Part shown: positions 53,737 through 64,000 of the stretch, piece after piece
How positions within the stretch are numbered: position 1 is the stretch's first letter
Layout of the letters: each line of letters begins with the position of its first letter
Origin: Helianthus annuus
Taxonomy: Eukaryota > Streptophyta > Magnoliopsida > Asterales > Asteraceae
Direction of reading: 5' to 3'
NCBI RefSeq assembly: GCF_002127325.2
Contig: NC_035439.2
Coordinates: 146,823,709 to 146,887,708 of the forward strand
DNA: 64,000 nucleotides
Program-made: the position numbers and the translations under genes
Notes under the pieces: model-generated
What the model saw: the letters and a program-made list of their open reading frames with translations, nothing else
The model's database searches: none
What the model was told of the DNA's origin: nothing

Positions 53737-55707
53737 CTAACAATTGGAAGGCATGCACTTTTCACTCAAAGTGCATTAACAACTCCCCCTTGATCAATGC
53801 AGGTCTTCATGTGGTCTTGAATTCTTCGTTATGGTTGACTTTAACTTGGACTTCTGCTTTGGTTGACCAGAATTGATAAGCGACAGTTACCCGGCAGGAA
53901 CTGCACTTACAGTCTCCCCCTTAACTGTTGCATCAGTTCTGTGTGGCATCGATAAACTTCAATCACCGGATACTGCACTTAGAGACTCCCCGTTAACTGA
54001 AGATATTATGTCGGCTTTCAACTTTGGCTGAGACTTGATCTTTCTGGTAGAGCACAGCGATCTTCAACCCTTCTAATTAAAGACTTGCTGACGATCACTT
54101 AAGGCCGCTTTGGGAAACCCGAAGAATCCAACATCAAACACTGTAGATCCTCCCCCTCAAACTACTCCCGAGTCAAATTAACGCGAACCGATCTACAACC
54201 ACATGTAGGAATATCGCTCGATACATTAATCTTCAAACCTAACCGGTAGCAGAAAGAAACATTGGATTTCCAATGCCCAACCTTGAACATTTCAAACTTC
54301 ACAAAGACATTAAGCTCAGTTCGATAAGTTAATAACAAAATGAACTTTGTAAATGTACATCCACCATCTTGATCAGAGTCTTCAACCCTTCATGTATGAT
54401 CTCATCTCATCACGAATCTTCATGAATCAATCTCCTATCTTCACGAATCCCCTGAATCCCCGATGGATTTCATCTCCGACCTTCCCCTCAAATCAAGAAG
54501 CCCCACATTATTTCGAGACCAGAACTAATCTCCTCTACTCTAAATAGCAACTTAATAAGGCTCAATCTTCAACTAGTCATCAACCGAGAATTCATCTTCA
54601 TCATGTCAACACTTGATTAATAAGATAAAAAAAAACCGTGACAAAAACTCCATCACACACGAGCTATTTCACGCACAAGCTTTATATTTACAAAGAAAAC
54701 AGGAACTTCAAAATTTTTACTCCCCCTTTTTCTTTGTAAACAATACAAAAATCCAAGCAAGTCGTATTCTCTTCACCTCCTCACTTGATCCGGACAACAT
54801 AAGTACCATAAAACTTTTCGATAATCCGAAACCGAATTCAAGTCTTCAAAACTACACATAATTCTGACTCTTAGTTAGTTATCTGGTACCCCAGGTAACC
54901 CGGAATAACTAGAAAAATTCGGAACATGCACACCTCGAAACTTCCGAACAACACAAACTTCTAAATTTAGCTAAAAATCCGGTACTCCAGGTAACCCAGA
55001 ATTCTACAAAGTTTGGAACTCGTAAAACCCGAAAGCTCTTGAAACCACAGATCAGATTATCTGAACAGTATAGAATACAAACAAATTCGGAAAAAGCAAA
55101 GAAATTCCGAATATAACTCATATATGCGGTTTTTTTTTCAACTCACGAACCAAATTCACACCAAGTGAACTCTATGCGAATACAAAATTCTCGGTCTTTC
55201 TTCGAACAAGTCACAGTGGATCACACCTCTTTGAGCTAAAACCGATGGCACCCACAAACTTCTTTAATATTGTAACCTGAACCAATATTTAAGATCACTC
55301 TAAAAACTTATTTTAGAGTGCCGATATTGGCCCAAACTTGAACACTTTAATCGCCGCCCAAATCAATATCCGAAATTGACGCGATCGAACAAACTCAAAT
55401 CAAATATTCTACCTTCACATGGCCCAAAGATTCATGACTAGAACATACCCATTATTAGAACAAACTAATCTAATCAACATAATAGTCATTGGCCCAATAA
55501 TAATTTTTCATTGTTTTCATTGTCAGTGATTCTTTAGGCCACTAATAATTTTTCATTGGCCCACTAATAATTTCATTGGCCCACTAATAATTTTTCATTG
55601 TTTTCAAAAGAAGTGAACGGCCCATGTGATTCAAAAGAAGTCAGCCCACCAATCATATTCAAAAGAAGTCAGCCACTAATAATATTCAAAAGAATAGTGA
55701 ACATGTA

Positions 55708-56470
55708 GTCAAAACTCGGACAGCATAAAGGCTTTTAAAAACTCGGAGCAGGGGATAGCTTTTAAAACATCGGATCAGTTAATCACTGTGCAAGACTCGG
55801 AACTGTAGAACTTTTAACCCACAGAACTTTATAAAACTCGGAACTGTAGAACTTTATAAATCTCGGACCCACAGAACTTTGTAAAACTCGGAGACACGTG
55901 TTTGGTAAGACTCGGAGATACATGAGACAAAACTCGGACATATAAAAGCTTAAAAAAAAACTCGGACAGAGTTTAAAACAGAGTAACTCTCAAACATTTG
56001 TTTATTAAAACATTTGTTAAGCTCTATAAAACTCGGAGCAATGAAAACTCGGAGCAATACTCGGAGTAATACATTTGTTAAGCTCTGACTGTTAATCAAA
56101 AACATTTGTCAAAAGTTTCATACAAATACTCGGAAACATAATGACTGGTCGATTCAACAAACTCGGAAACACAATGACCTTATATTTCAAACCTCGGATA
56201 CTGTTTTGGCAGTAACAAAACTCGGAGTAGAAACATTAAAACTCGGAGACAACATTATGAGACTACACAGTTTCATAAAACTCGGATCAACACTTGAACG
56301 ATTAAGAAAGAACTCGGACCATTAGGAAAGCTATGACTAACAACGTATGTTAGTCCAAAGCTCAGACAGAGACTGTGACTAACAAAGAGTTTTAAAGCCA
56401 GGAAAGCTCAGACAGAACCTCAGAAAACTCGGAACAGTTAAATGGTTGAAGCTCGGACAGTTAAAAGAAA
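55708..56470. repeat. Array of AACTCGGA words
   Basis: The word AACTCGGA (TCCGAGTT on the element's own strand), or one-base variants such as GCTCAGA, occurs more than 25 times at irregular spacing of about 15-50 bp. It lies just downstream of the element's primer binding site, in its leader. Confidence 0.85.
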
Positions 56471-56799
56471 ACTCAGACAAGCTAAAGCTCAGAAGAAACA
56501 AATCTCCGGACTTTCTCCCTAGTGTGACTTCACACTAGTTCACCAAAACCCCGGAAACACAAACACAGAGTTTTAAAAACTCAGACAAGTTTAACACTAA
56601 GAAGAACTTGGACAGAGCAATTTTTGGATCAAACCTCATATCTGCAACAACTTGGAGAACAAAACAACCACGAACAGCTTCATTTTCTTCAACTTTTCTC
56701 CAAAATCTTCAAGTCTTCAAGATGTTTGGCGGAAACAAACATCAAATCAAGAGCAATGGTGATTCAGAAGGCGGTTAGACCATTCTGAATCGGTAACCA

Positions 56800-56812
56800 T
56801 GCTCTGATACCA
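56800..56812 (-). other. Primer binding site of the minus-strand element
   Basis: Read on the minus strand, tggtatcagagca begins one base after the 5' LTR end at 56814 and matches initiator Met-tRNA. It fixes the element's orientation. Confidence 0.9.
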
Positions 56813-56813
56813 C

Positions 56814-57419
56814 TGTGAAAGCACCGGATCGATGACGAACATCAAACATTGCACTTGATTCAAGACACGAAGAACAAGATAGAAATATGTAGAAGATGAA
56901 TCTCTTTATTGATGAATCAGTCATCACAGATTACACAAACCAAAGGAGTATACATCATCTACAAGCTGGTTTAGATCACAAAGATCTAAACCCTAGCTTT
57001 CTCTCACTAACACATAGTCTCTCTCTCTCTAGAATTCACACAGAAGGATGAACGAGTGGGAGAGGTGCACCAAGCTACAAGAGTTGCCCTAATCTACACA
57101 ATACACACATATATATAGGCTAGGGACTAAACCACGGACAAACCAATTCTACACCAAAACTCAGACAAAGGTTCTCCTAAAACTTGGACAAGTTGTCCCT
57201 AGGATAAACTTGGGACTAACTTTCAAGACATGTACACTAAAGACCCTAACAATTGGAAGGCATGCACTTTTCACTCAAAGTGATTAACAACTCCCCCTTG
57301 AGCAATGCAGGTCTTCATGTGGTCTTGAATTCTTCGTTATGGTTGACTTTAACTTGGACTTCTGCTTTGGTTGACCAGAACTGATAAGCGACAGTTACCC
57401 AGCAGGAACTGCACTTACA
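56814..57419 (-). repeat. 5' LTR of the minus-strand element (intact)
   Basis: 606 bp. Contains (CT)n near 57018-57030 and a TATA-like 'tatatatagg' at 57110-57119. It matches 45534-45984 plus 53742-53911 apart from a 14-bp indel and a few substitutions. Confidence 0.9.
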
Positions 57420-57702
57420 CAGCCGGTGGGGGAGGTGGTGCCGCCGGAGGTGGAAGTGGTGGGAAGGAGGTTGCGGCTGTGAGGACTAGAGGATTAGGGC
57501 TCTGTGTTTTTTGAGAAGAGGATGGAAGAGGCTTGCAGACATAGGGCAAGGTCTGCACCAGAATGAGTTGGGGCAGAGCTTTTTTAATGAAACCACTTCT
57601 AAAAAACAAACAAGCTGCGGACTCCAAACCTCTGCGCGCGTCTGCGCGGCGCAAACATAAGTGGCCAGAAGTGCTTCTGGCCAAAAAACAAACACCACCT
57701 AA

Positions 57703-58035
57703 GGGTGAGAGGGGCACTCCCCTCTTAGGGGAGTCCCCTCTCTTACGCACACCCAATCAGGTTATGCCACGTCAACTCCCCTCTTAAACTCCCCTCACAC
57801 CCCAATTTGATGGCGGCACTCCTCTCTTAGGGGACTTGCTTTTTTAATTTTTTTTTTGTTTTTTTTAAAAAAATGACCGTTGCCCAACGTATACATCATC
57901 GATCCTTGTGCTTCTTGTGCGGTGACTCCTCCCCGATCCCCCTCCTCGATTTGCCTCACCGCAGGGATGGCGGCGGTGTTCCCGCTAGGGGAATTGGGTC
58001 ACTGATCCCCCTCCCCGCTGGTGCCCCGTATACCC
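57703..58035. mobile_element. Harbinger-like MITE, relative of 2100-2413
   Basis: Starts GGGTGAGAGGGGCAC and ends with GTGCCCCGTATACCC. TAA lies on both sides (57700-57702 and 58036-58038). The body matches the 2100-2413 MITE (ctcttacgca, ccaatc, gccacgtcaact, 'tgatggcggcactcc'). It abuts the TIR element on its left, with which it shares the TAA. Confidence 0.78.
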
Positions 58036-58290
58036 TAAGTCATTCGTCCGTTAAAAAGTAATCATGCAACCAATTGACATGACATTATGGGATGTGGAGG
58101 GGTTTGGGTTAAGGGAATTGCTCGACACGTGTAAGGTGTGGACTCCACCAGTCCACACAAAAAAAGTGGGGTGTGAAAGAGACGTGGCTAGGCGGCGTTG
58201 GGGTGCCATGTAGCAACTAAATTCTTTCTTTTTTTAAATATTAATCATAAAATTTAGTAAATAATAAGAACTACAATAAAAAAATACACC
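58036..58290. repeat. Repeated segment, copy C (right part)
   Basis: Continues copy C: 'cattcgtccgttaaaaagtaatcatgcaacc' and 'tatgggatgtggaggggt' match 13260-13300 plus 28825-28990 (A) and 42516-42700 (B). Similarity fades after about 58290. Confidence 0.78.
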
Positions 58291-59234
58291 CCCAAACCAC
58301 AGGTTCAGAGGAGACAGACTTTGTCTTGCCTAAAAGGCAGAGGCCCAGCTTACTTGGGGCGTGGGGCGGGGGCGATCTTTAATTGCCAATTAAAACAATT
58401 AGTGATTTAATGCTTGATGGAGTATGGTTGAAATCCTGGCCAGAATTCTAAACGCCTCGTCGGATCCTAAGCCTTCATGTCGTCGGTGTCGCAGTCACTC
58501 CTCCGAATTCCTCCCTTCTATCTCTATCGTCTGCATCTCTCTCCTTCTCTCTCTTTATAACTCTCACCCGCTCTTCATTTAATTGCAGTTTACACATACA
58601 AGTGTATAGATTCAATGGATGGGTTAGTAAGAAGGTGAATCAAGGGTTCTTACCCGAACCAGACCCTGCATGCACCAGAGTGTCATAGGCGTTTGTTTCC
58701 TGACCTGATGCCCCCAGACAAATGTTTGCCGCCTCATCACTTTTTTAAGCTCTCAACGTGCATCTCGCCTAAATCAAATTCAAATTGTATCATAAATTAA
58801 ATTATAGCAATTACATGAATAATAGAAAATGTAAGAAAAGTATCTAACTTACCTTCCTATTCTTGTAAAAGTCAAGACTACGGTGAAAGAAATCCTCAAG
58901 AACTATAATCACAACGAAAATAAAAAATTAACATTAGACCAAAATATATTAAAGATCAATTTTTTTGTTCATGGGTGCCATTGTCTTGGGTGTCATACTT
59001 GTTTATTACACCAGTTTGCATCATATAGCTGCATATTGCGGCTTAAACTTATATGTTCAAATGACCAATAGAAAAATCCTAATTCAGCTATAATATGCAT
59101 AATAGAAAATCAATACATCATAATCAATCATTATTACTTGCTTACTACCAATCATCAACATAGGGCTGTCGTTATTAAAGAAGAATTTTATGCTTACATG
59201 ATCGTACATTAAAAACCAATCATCAACACGCAAC
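58291..59234. other. Intergenic DNA, nothing recognised
   Basis: Contains a GC-rich piece (58300-58380), a pyrimidine-rich piece (58495-58580) and AT-rich sequence. Small open frames have no recognisable motif. I see no repeat pair or target duplication. Confidence 0.4.
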
Positions 59235-59244
59235 ACCTTTAACT

Positions 59245-60523
59245 AGGGTTGTAAACGAACCGAACGTTCAGCCAGTGGCGGACCCAGAATTTTTTTCTTG
59301 GAGGTGCGGAAAATTTTTAAAAATTTTAGACCCCTAGCTATATAAAAAAAATCGGTTCATAGCGGGTCGGGTCGGGTCGGGTCATGTAAAACAAGTAAAC
59401 ACAAACAGTTTGCACCCGAAATTTGGTCGTCGTCGGCCGGAATTATGTCGTCGCTGGCCGCTGAAGTGAGGCAGACGGAGGGCGGGAGTCGCTGGCAAGT
59501 GGCAGCGATTTGGGTTTTTTTATTATGTGGACTGATTTTGTTTAACAAAACTAGTACTCGGGTTGGGCTTGAATGAGTATTAAGTTATTGGGCTTTATAG
59601 ATTGAATTTAAGTTTTATTAAAGGGGTTAGTGGACTAACTTGTTTACATAATTTGATCGGATTTCAATCCCTGTTCACAATTTTTTTTAAATAAATTCCT
59701 AGCATTTTTTTCTAAGGGGTGCGGACGAAAATTTCGAAGGGGTGCGGTCGGAATTTTTCAAGGAGTGCGGACAAAAATTTTCAAGGGGCGCGGTCGGAAT
59801 TTTTCACAAAAGATACCACTAAATTTTTTTTTCAAGGGGTGCGGCCGCCCACCCAAGCCATAAGGTGAGTCCGCCAATGCGTTCAGCGAACAGTTCGTGA
59901 ATCATTCGGCGGGAAGTTCGTTTATGTTCGTTCGTTTAATAAACGAACGAACATGAACAAGAAATTTCGTTCGATTAGTTAAATGAACGAACATGAACAG
60001 AGGTCTCGTTCGTTCGATTGTGTTCGTGAACGTTCGGTAAGGTGTTCGTGAACGTGTTCGTGAACATTTGGTGATTTGCGTTCGTTTATGTTCGTATGTT
60101 TGTGTTTTAATTGAAGATCTTTGTACTTTCTTATATTTTATTTGTACTTTTTATACTATTAAACTTTTATTTATTTTATTTCCCTAACAATTAAACTGGG
60201 AAACCCGCTTTCACCTTGTTTATGCATCATTTCCCTTTCATTTCTCATTATTTACATCCACGAATACAATCGACCTCCATTCCACAATAAGGGATTCAAG
60301 TTCGAGTGCTACTCTCTGGACCATCTATCTTTCTCCTTCGTCGCGTTCGCCAAATTTATTGGTGTTCGTTTGTGTTCGTGAACCGTTCGCGAACACGCTC
60401 ATTTCCTTAATGAACGAACATGAACATAAAATCTCGTTCGGTATGTGTTCATGAACCGTTCGTAACACATTTATTTCCTTAACGAACGAACACGAACAAG
60501 TCGTTCGATTCGTTTACAGCCCT
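59245..60523. mobile_element. Foldback (Mutator-like) element, relative of 10709-11354
   Basis: Ends AGGGTTGTAAACGAACCGAA and, inverted, AGGGCTGTAAACGAATCGAA. It is flanked by a 10-bp duplication ACCTTTAACT (59235-59244 and 60524-60533). The body has the same complementary 'gttcgtgaac' words as the other copy. Its own length is about 0.66 kb; a hAT-like element occupies 59273-59879. Confidence 0.85.
59273..59879. mobile_element. hAT-like non-autonomous element nested in the foldback element
   Basis: Ends CAGTGGCGGACCCAG and, inverted, CATTGGCGGACTCAC. It is flanked by the 8-bp duplication CGTTCAGC (59265-59272 and 59880-59887), the size diagnostic of hAT. The sister foldback element at 10709 reads 'ggttcagcgaacag' without it. 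Inside are about five 'aaggggtgcgg(a/t)cggaatttt' tandem units (59715-59845). It has no transposase. Confidence 0.88.
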
Positions 60524-60534
60524 ACCTTTAACTA

Positions 60535-61714
60535 TAAGTACCACCATTTAAAACATGAAAACTTCCTTAAAATAACTTATTTTACCTTAACGGTAACTTC
60601 TAATTTTGAATCCACTAAAAGTAATTTTCTACATTTAAAATATAAATAAACAAATATGTTTAGTTCATACAAGTAATCCCAAACACCACTCAAAAGATGA
60701 GTTAAAGCATCAACACCAATTCAAATTTAAAGAAAAAAAAAGTGTGCAATGAATAAACAAGTAACTGATCAACAAGATGACCTAAAATACTACAAATTCA
60801 GTAAGCCCAACATAATACACCCAAATAACATCAAAGATTACAACTTTTCAATCACCAACTTTGAGCCAATAGATCAAATAATAAACATACTCATCATACA
60901 CAGAATTAACCCTAACAGTTAGCAATGCAAAAAAGGTAAAATAGGTGTGTAATCGGGATTTAGTTATTAAACCAAGATATATTAATAACTAGAAGTACTA
61001 ATTTATTCTAAAGCTTTCAATCAAGATAAATGGAGAGGATCAAATAAGAAGATGGGTTTGGGTAACAAGTGTAGGAAACAATATAGAAAGACATGTGACA
61101 AATAACAAAAAAATACAGGAAGGGGCATTTTAGTCAATCTCAGCTCATACCGAGTGCATGAACATACCAGTACCATAACGAAAAGAATCGATATCGATCC
61201 ATTGCCCGGGGTAACGGACCATCACAATACGTGGGCAAATAACTTGCAATGTTAAAAAATAAATAAACGTAAATGCAGATGATATTTTTTTAGAAGTTAA
61301 CGAACAAAAGTTATTATAAAAAACAAACTAAATGCTAAATATAATACCACTATAAAATAATAAAACAAACACCTAAGAATTATCAATTATTATTTATTAT
61401 CGAAAAATAAAATGAGTAATAAATAAAATATTACTAAAAATAATAACAAATATATAAAAAACAAATTATATGCCGAATATAATACTACTAATAAAAAGTA
61501 AAGAAACAAATACCTAACTATTAATTACTAAAAAATCAAATGAATAATAGATAAAATATTACTACAAATAAAAATAAGTATTTAAAAATTTTCGATTACT
61601 ATATACTCATCAAAACTTTCTATTAATATATTTATTATTTATTTATATAAGTATCTCGGTGAAAATAAAATATAAATCATTAATAAAATATGTATTTATT
61701 TAATTGTTCATCGT
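60535..61714. other. AT-rich intergenic DNA with a fragment of the RLP-upstream repeat
   Basis: The segment 60917-61146 ('gttagcaatgcaaaaaa', 'ttattctaaagctttcaatc', 'acatgtgacaaataa') matches 40340-40570 and 41915-42130. The rest, especially 61260-61700, is very AT-rich. No gene is visible. Confidence 0.6.
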
Positions 61715-62140
61715 TAATAATAATAAAGTAATTAAATTTACTATTAGTAATTACTTGCTTTTGTCAATGGGATGGTGGTTCATTGGCAAAGGCAAAGCCT
61801 TTAAACACAATGGGAGATGGAGGTCTTGGGTTCAAGTCTCACTAACGACAGGAAAAAAAGAAATTTGCTGTTCAAAAAAGAAGAAAAAAGCAATGATTTG
61901 CTTTTAGTAAAGTAATTAAATTGAATTATTAATGATGACTTGCTTTTAATAAAGTAATTAAATTAAATTTACTATTTATAAAGACTTGCTTTTCTTATGT
62001 ATAAATAATAAAGTAATTAAATTTACTATTAATTATGACTTGTTTTTAATAAAGTAATTAAATTAAATTATTATTGATGACTTGCTTTTAATAACGTAAT
62101 TAAATTAAATTTACTATTTATGATTTGCTTTTCATGTGAA
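61715..62140. repeat. AT-rich tandem repeat, unit about 50 bp
   Basis: Units of the form 'aataaagtaattaaatt...tactatt...gacttgctttt' repeat about seven times, with length variation. A SINE-like insertion splits one unit at 61763-61897. Confidence 0.8.
61763..61897 (+). mobile_element. tRNA-derived SINE-like insertion
   Basis: GATGGTGGTTCATTGGC (about 61771-61786) resembles a pol III A box. GGTTCAAGTCTC (61829-61840) matches the B box, about 50 bp downstream. An A-rich tail follows, and TTGCTTTT stands on both sides (61755-61762 and 61898-61905). The duplicated word also belongs to the surrounding satellite unit, so the target duplication is not fully independent evidence. Confidence 0.6.
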
Positions 62141-62200
62141 CCTGAACCCAATTAGGGGGAGGACTTCATTAATCCGTTTGCTAATCAGAACATTCAGGGG

Positions 62201-63490
62201 GGGGGGGTTGGATCAAACCTGGGTGACAATCTAGAAGTCGATGCGGTTGCTACTACACGAGCAAATAGAGATCATCCAGTTGACATGATACTTGGAGATC
62301 CTACTGCAGGTGTTCAGACGAGAAGAAGCATAGCAGCGAATACTGGTTTATTTGTGTCGATTGAGAAGACTGGGATTGTGAACGAGTGCTTGTATAGTTG
62401 CTTTATTTCCCAAGAGGAGCCGAAGAACATTCATATGGCTCTTAAAGACAATTCATGGGTTGAAGCTATGCAAGAGGAATTGGCCCAGTTTGCGAAGTTG
62501 AAGGTTTGGGAGTTGGTTGATCTTCCTAAAGGTGAAAGAGAGATTGGCACTAAGTGGCTATTTAGGTGTAAGAAGGATGAAAGAGGAATTGTGACGCGAA
62601 ACAAGGCTCGATTGGTTGTCAAAGGTTTCAATTAGCAAGAAGGGATTGATTACAATGAAGTGTTTGCACCAGTGGCAAGGTTGGAAGCAATTCGTTTGTT
62701 TTTAGCTTTCGCAACATTTAAGGGCTTCAAAGTTTACCAACTAGACGTGAAGAGTGCATTTCTTTACGGGAAAGTCTAAGAAGTGGTGTATGTCTCACAA
62801 CCAGATGGGTTCGTTGATCCAGATTATCCAGATCGAGTGTACAAACTCGATAAGGCTTTGTATGGATTACATCAAGCTCCCAGGGTGTGGTACGAGACAC
62901 TGTCTACACATCTAATCAAGAATGGTTTTGAAAGAGGTCAGATTGACAGTACACTGTTCATCAAGAGGAAGAAGGAAGATTTTCTGCTGGTACAGGTGTA
63001 TATGGATGACATCATCTTTGGGTCATCAGATGAAAACATGTGTAAAGAGTTCGAGCAGGTGATGAAAAGCAAGTTCGAAATGAGTGCTATGGGTGAGCTG
63101 TCTTATTTTCTGGGATTACAAGTTGAAGAGAAGGAGGATGGGATGTTTATTCATCAAACAAAGTATGTGTATGACATTTTGAGTCGGTTCAAAATGAATG
63201 ATTGCTCTACTTTCAACACACCCATATGTGAAAATCACAATCTTGGCCCAGATCATGAAAGTACTGAAGACGTTGATCCAACTCAATACAGGGCAATGAT
63301 TGGTTCTCTAATGTACTTGACTGCTTCAAGACCCGACATCATGTTTTCCGTATGCTTGTGTGCCAGATATCAGGCTAATCCAAAAGAGTCACACATGAAA
63401 GCAGTGAAGCGGATTCTTCGTTACTTGAAGGGGAAACCTAAAATTGGGTTGTGGTATCCAACTGATAGTGATTTGACGTTTCTTGCGTTG
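62201..63490 (+). pseudogene. Ty1/copia polymerase relic (reverse transcriptase, partial)
   Basis: One frame from about 62210 encodes the pre-RT linker (GVQTRRSIAANTG), then reverse transcriptase: [62 protein letters not shown], the catalytic YMDDIIFGS (about 63000), FLGLQVE, and [13 protein letters not shown]. Stops occur at 62633-62635 and 62777-62779, with no frameshift. The similarity ends at about 63490, before the usual RNase H part, and unrelated sequence follows. No LTR is visible; an 11-G run is at 62198-62208. The style fits the SIRE/Maximus group of copia, but that is from memory. It cannot transpose on its own. Confidence 0.88.
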
Positions 63491-64000
63491 ATAGATAGCA
63501 AAAATCTGAAGTTTTGGGTCTTTATACTGTTATTTCATCTGGGGATATCTTGGCTGTCTTTCTGTTCAGAACTAAAGTTGTACATGACCCTAGGAAAGAA
63601 AGTCACTTGGAATTAGCTCATTTCTATTTGAATGTCTGTATGTTGTCCCGATACACACAAATTTGATCTGATTCTGAAATCTTCTCTGAAAAAAGTCGTG
63701 TACCTCCTCTGCTGCATCCAGATATATGCTGACCTGGAGGTGCTAGGCAACGACAACTTCTGCTGCATCCAGATACATGCTGACCTAGCTGTACGTTGTC
63801 GCGCTATAGATCTAATACACCCGAAAGAGACCCTCTAGTGCCCAAAAGAAACCCAAGAAACTTATATCAAACTGAGAGAAACTCATTTGATCTGTATATT
63901 ATACCATCTCTGCTAAAGATCTATTCTGTTCTCTTCTCAACCTATTCCCAGTTAAGATTTCAGAACTCTAGATTGGACTTGTGAAATATGTGATAGGGAA
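63491..64000. other. Sequence after the copia relic, no gene; short direct repeat
   Basis: Unassigned sequence. The phrase 'ctgctgcatccagata(t/c)atgctgacct' occurs at about 63710-63737 and 63761-63788. The small open frames have no recognisable motif. Confidence 0.45.

Larger units (their letters stand above)
53912..56813 (-). other. Internal region of the minus-strand LTR element (non-coding)
   Basis: 2.9 kb with no frame of significance. It contains a second polypurine-like sequence (near 53968-53998, matching the one at the LTR), tandem 'cattggcccactaataattttt' units (55490-55605), 'caaaagaagtcagccca' units (55605-55710), and a dense array of ACTCGGA words (55710-56470). Confidence 0.75.
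45534..57419 (-). mobile_element. Non-autonomous LTR retrotransposon, minus strand, interrupted
   Basis: Its 5' LTR is 56814-57419 and its 3' LTR is 45534-45984 joined to 53742-53911, both reading TGTAAG...TTTCACA on the minus strand. It is flanked by the 5-bp duplication CAGCC (45529-45533 and 57420-57424). A primer binding site (tggtatcagagc) follows the 5' LTR, and a polypurine tract (ttaagggggagac) precedes the 3' LTR at 53912-53930. The internal region (53912-56813, 2.9 kb) has no gag or pol frame. The LTRs differ by about five substitutions and two indels over 606 bp. Another element (45985-53736) lies inside the 3' LTR. The superfamily cannot be told without coding sequence. Confidence 0.87.
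44889..57699. mobile_element. Harbinger-like TIR element, host of a nested stack
   Basis: The left end GGTGATGTTTGTTTTTT and the inverted right end GGTGGTGTTTGTTTTTT differ at one base. TAA flanks both sides (44886-44888 and 57700-57702). Without its insertions the element is about 0.92 kb, with a CCACC-rich part and a (GA)n run (45258-45287). It has no transposase, so it is non-autonomous. A minus-strand LTR retrotransposon sits inside at 45534-57419. Confidence 0.75.

Overview
The window is nuclear DNA of a eudicot plant, most likely of the daisy family (Asteraceae). That family assignment is my inference from the style of the repeats and retrotransposons; no marker gene proves it. The evidence for a plant is direct: a plant-type LRR receptor-like protein family, a U-box/kinase gene with a GT-AG intron, a chromodomain-bearing Ty3/gypsy element, Helitron, hAT, Harbinger-like and Mutator-like elements, and many microsatellites. 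Host genes are few. Most of the window is transposons nested inside older repeats.

Layout. 1-3000: 5' part of a minus-strand LRR receptor-like protein gene (RLP-1) that runs off the left edge, with a small MITE in its upstream region. 3000-5450: AT-rich repeats. 5450-10200: two decayed copies of a FAR1/Mutator-type gene with retrotransposon remnants between them. 10560-13300: first half of an old repeated segment (copy A), carrying a foldback element and a Helitron. 13309-28824: a MITE into which a 14.5-kb Tekay-like LTR retrotransposon has inserted. 28828-29735: second half of copy A. 29586-34733: a gag relic, a quinone-oxidoreductase exon relic, and duplicated pieces of a U-box kinase gene, ending in one good C-terminal half of that gene. 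35105-39328: an intact 1407-codon LRR receptor-like protein gene (RLP-2), paralogous to RLP-1. 39600-42200: duplicated RLP upstream sequence. 42205-43515: copy B of the repeated segment, then another kinase fragment. 44161-58290: copy C, opened by a three-deep nest (TIR element, minus-strand LTR element, plus-strand non-autonomous LTR element with apparently identical LTRs). 58300-62150: non-coding DNA with a hAT element inside a foldback element and a SINE-like insertion in a short satellite. 62201-63490: a broken Ty1/copia polymerase.

How the parts relate. The likely functional host genes are the two LRR receptor-like proteins (cell-surface immune-type receptors lacking a kinase domain). 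The U-box kinase fragment lies tail-to-tail with RLP-2. The three copies A, B and C of one segment, and the two RLP upstream regions, act as natural controls. For several elements the paralogous copy shows the sequence without the insertion, so element boundaries and target-site duplications can be read directly. RLP-2 has grown to about 50 LRRs, partly through an exact 504-bp higher-order repeat. Both RLPs look like fusions of an Xa21/EFR-type N-terminal half with an EIX-type RLP C-terminal half. These are the most interesting host-gene observations. I found no tRNA, rRNA or CRISPR features.
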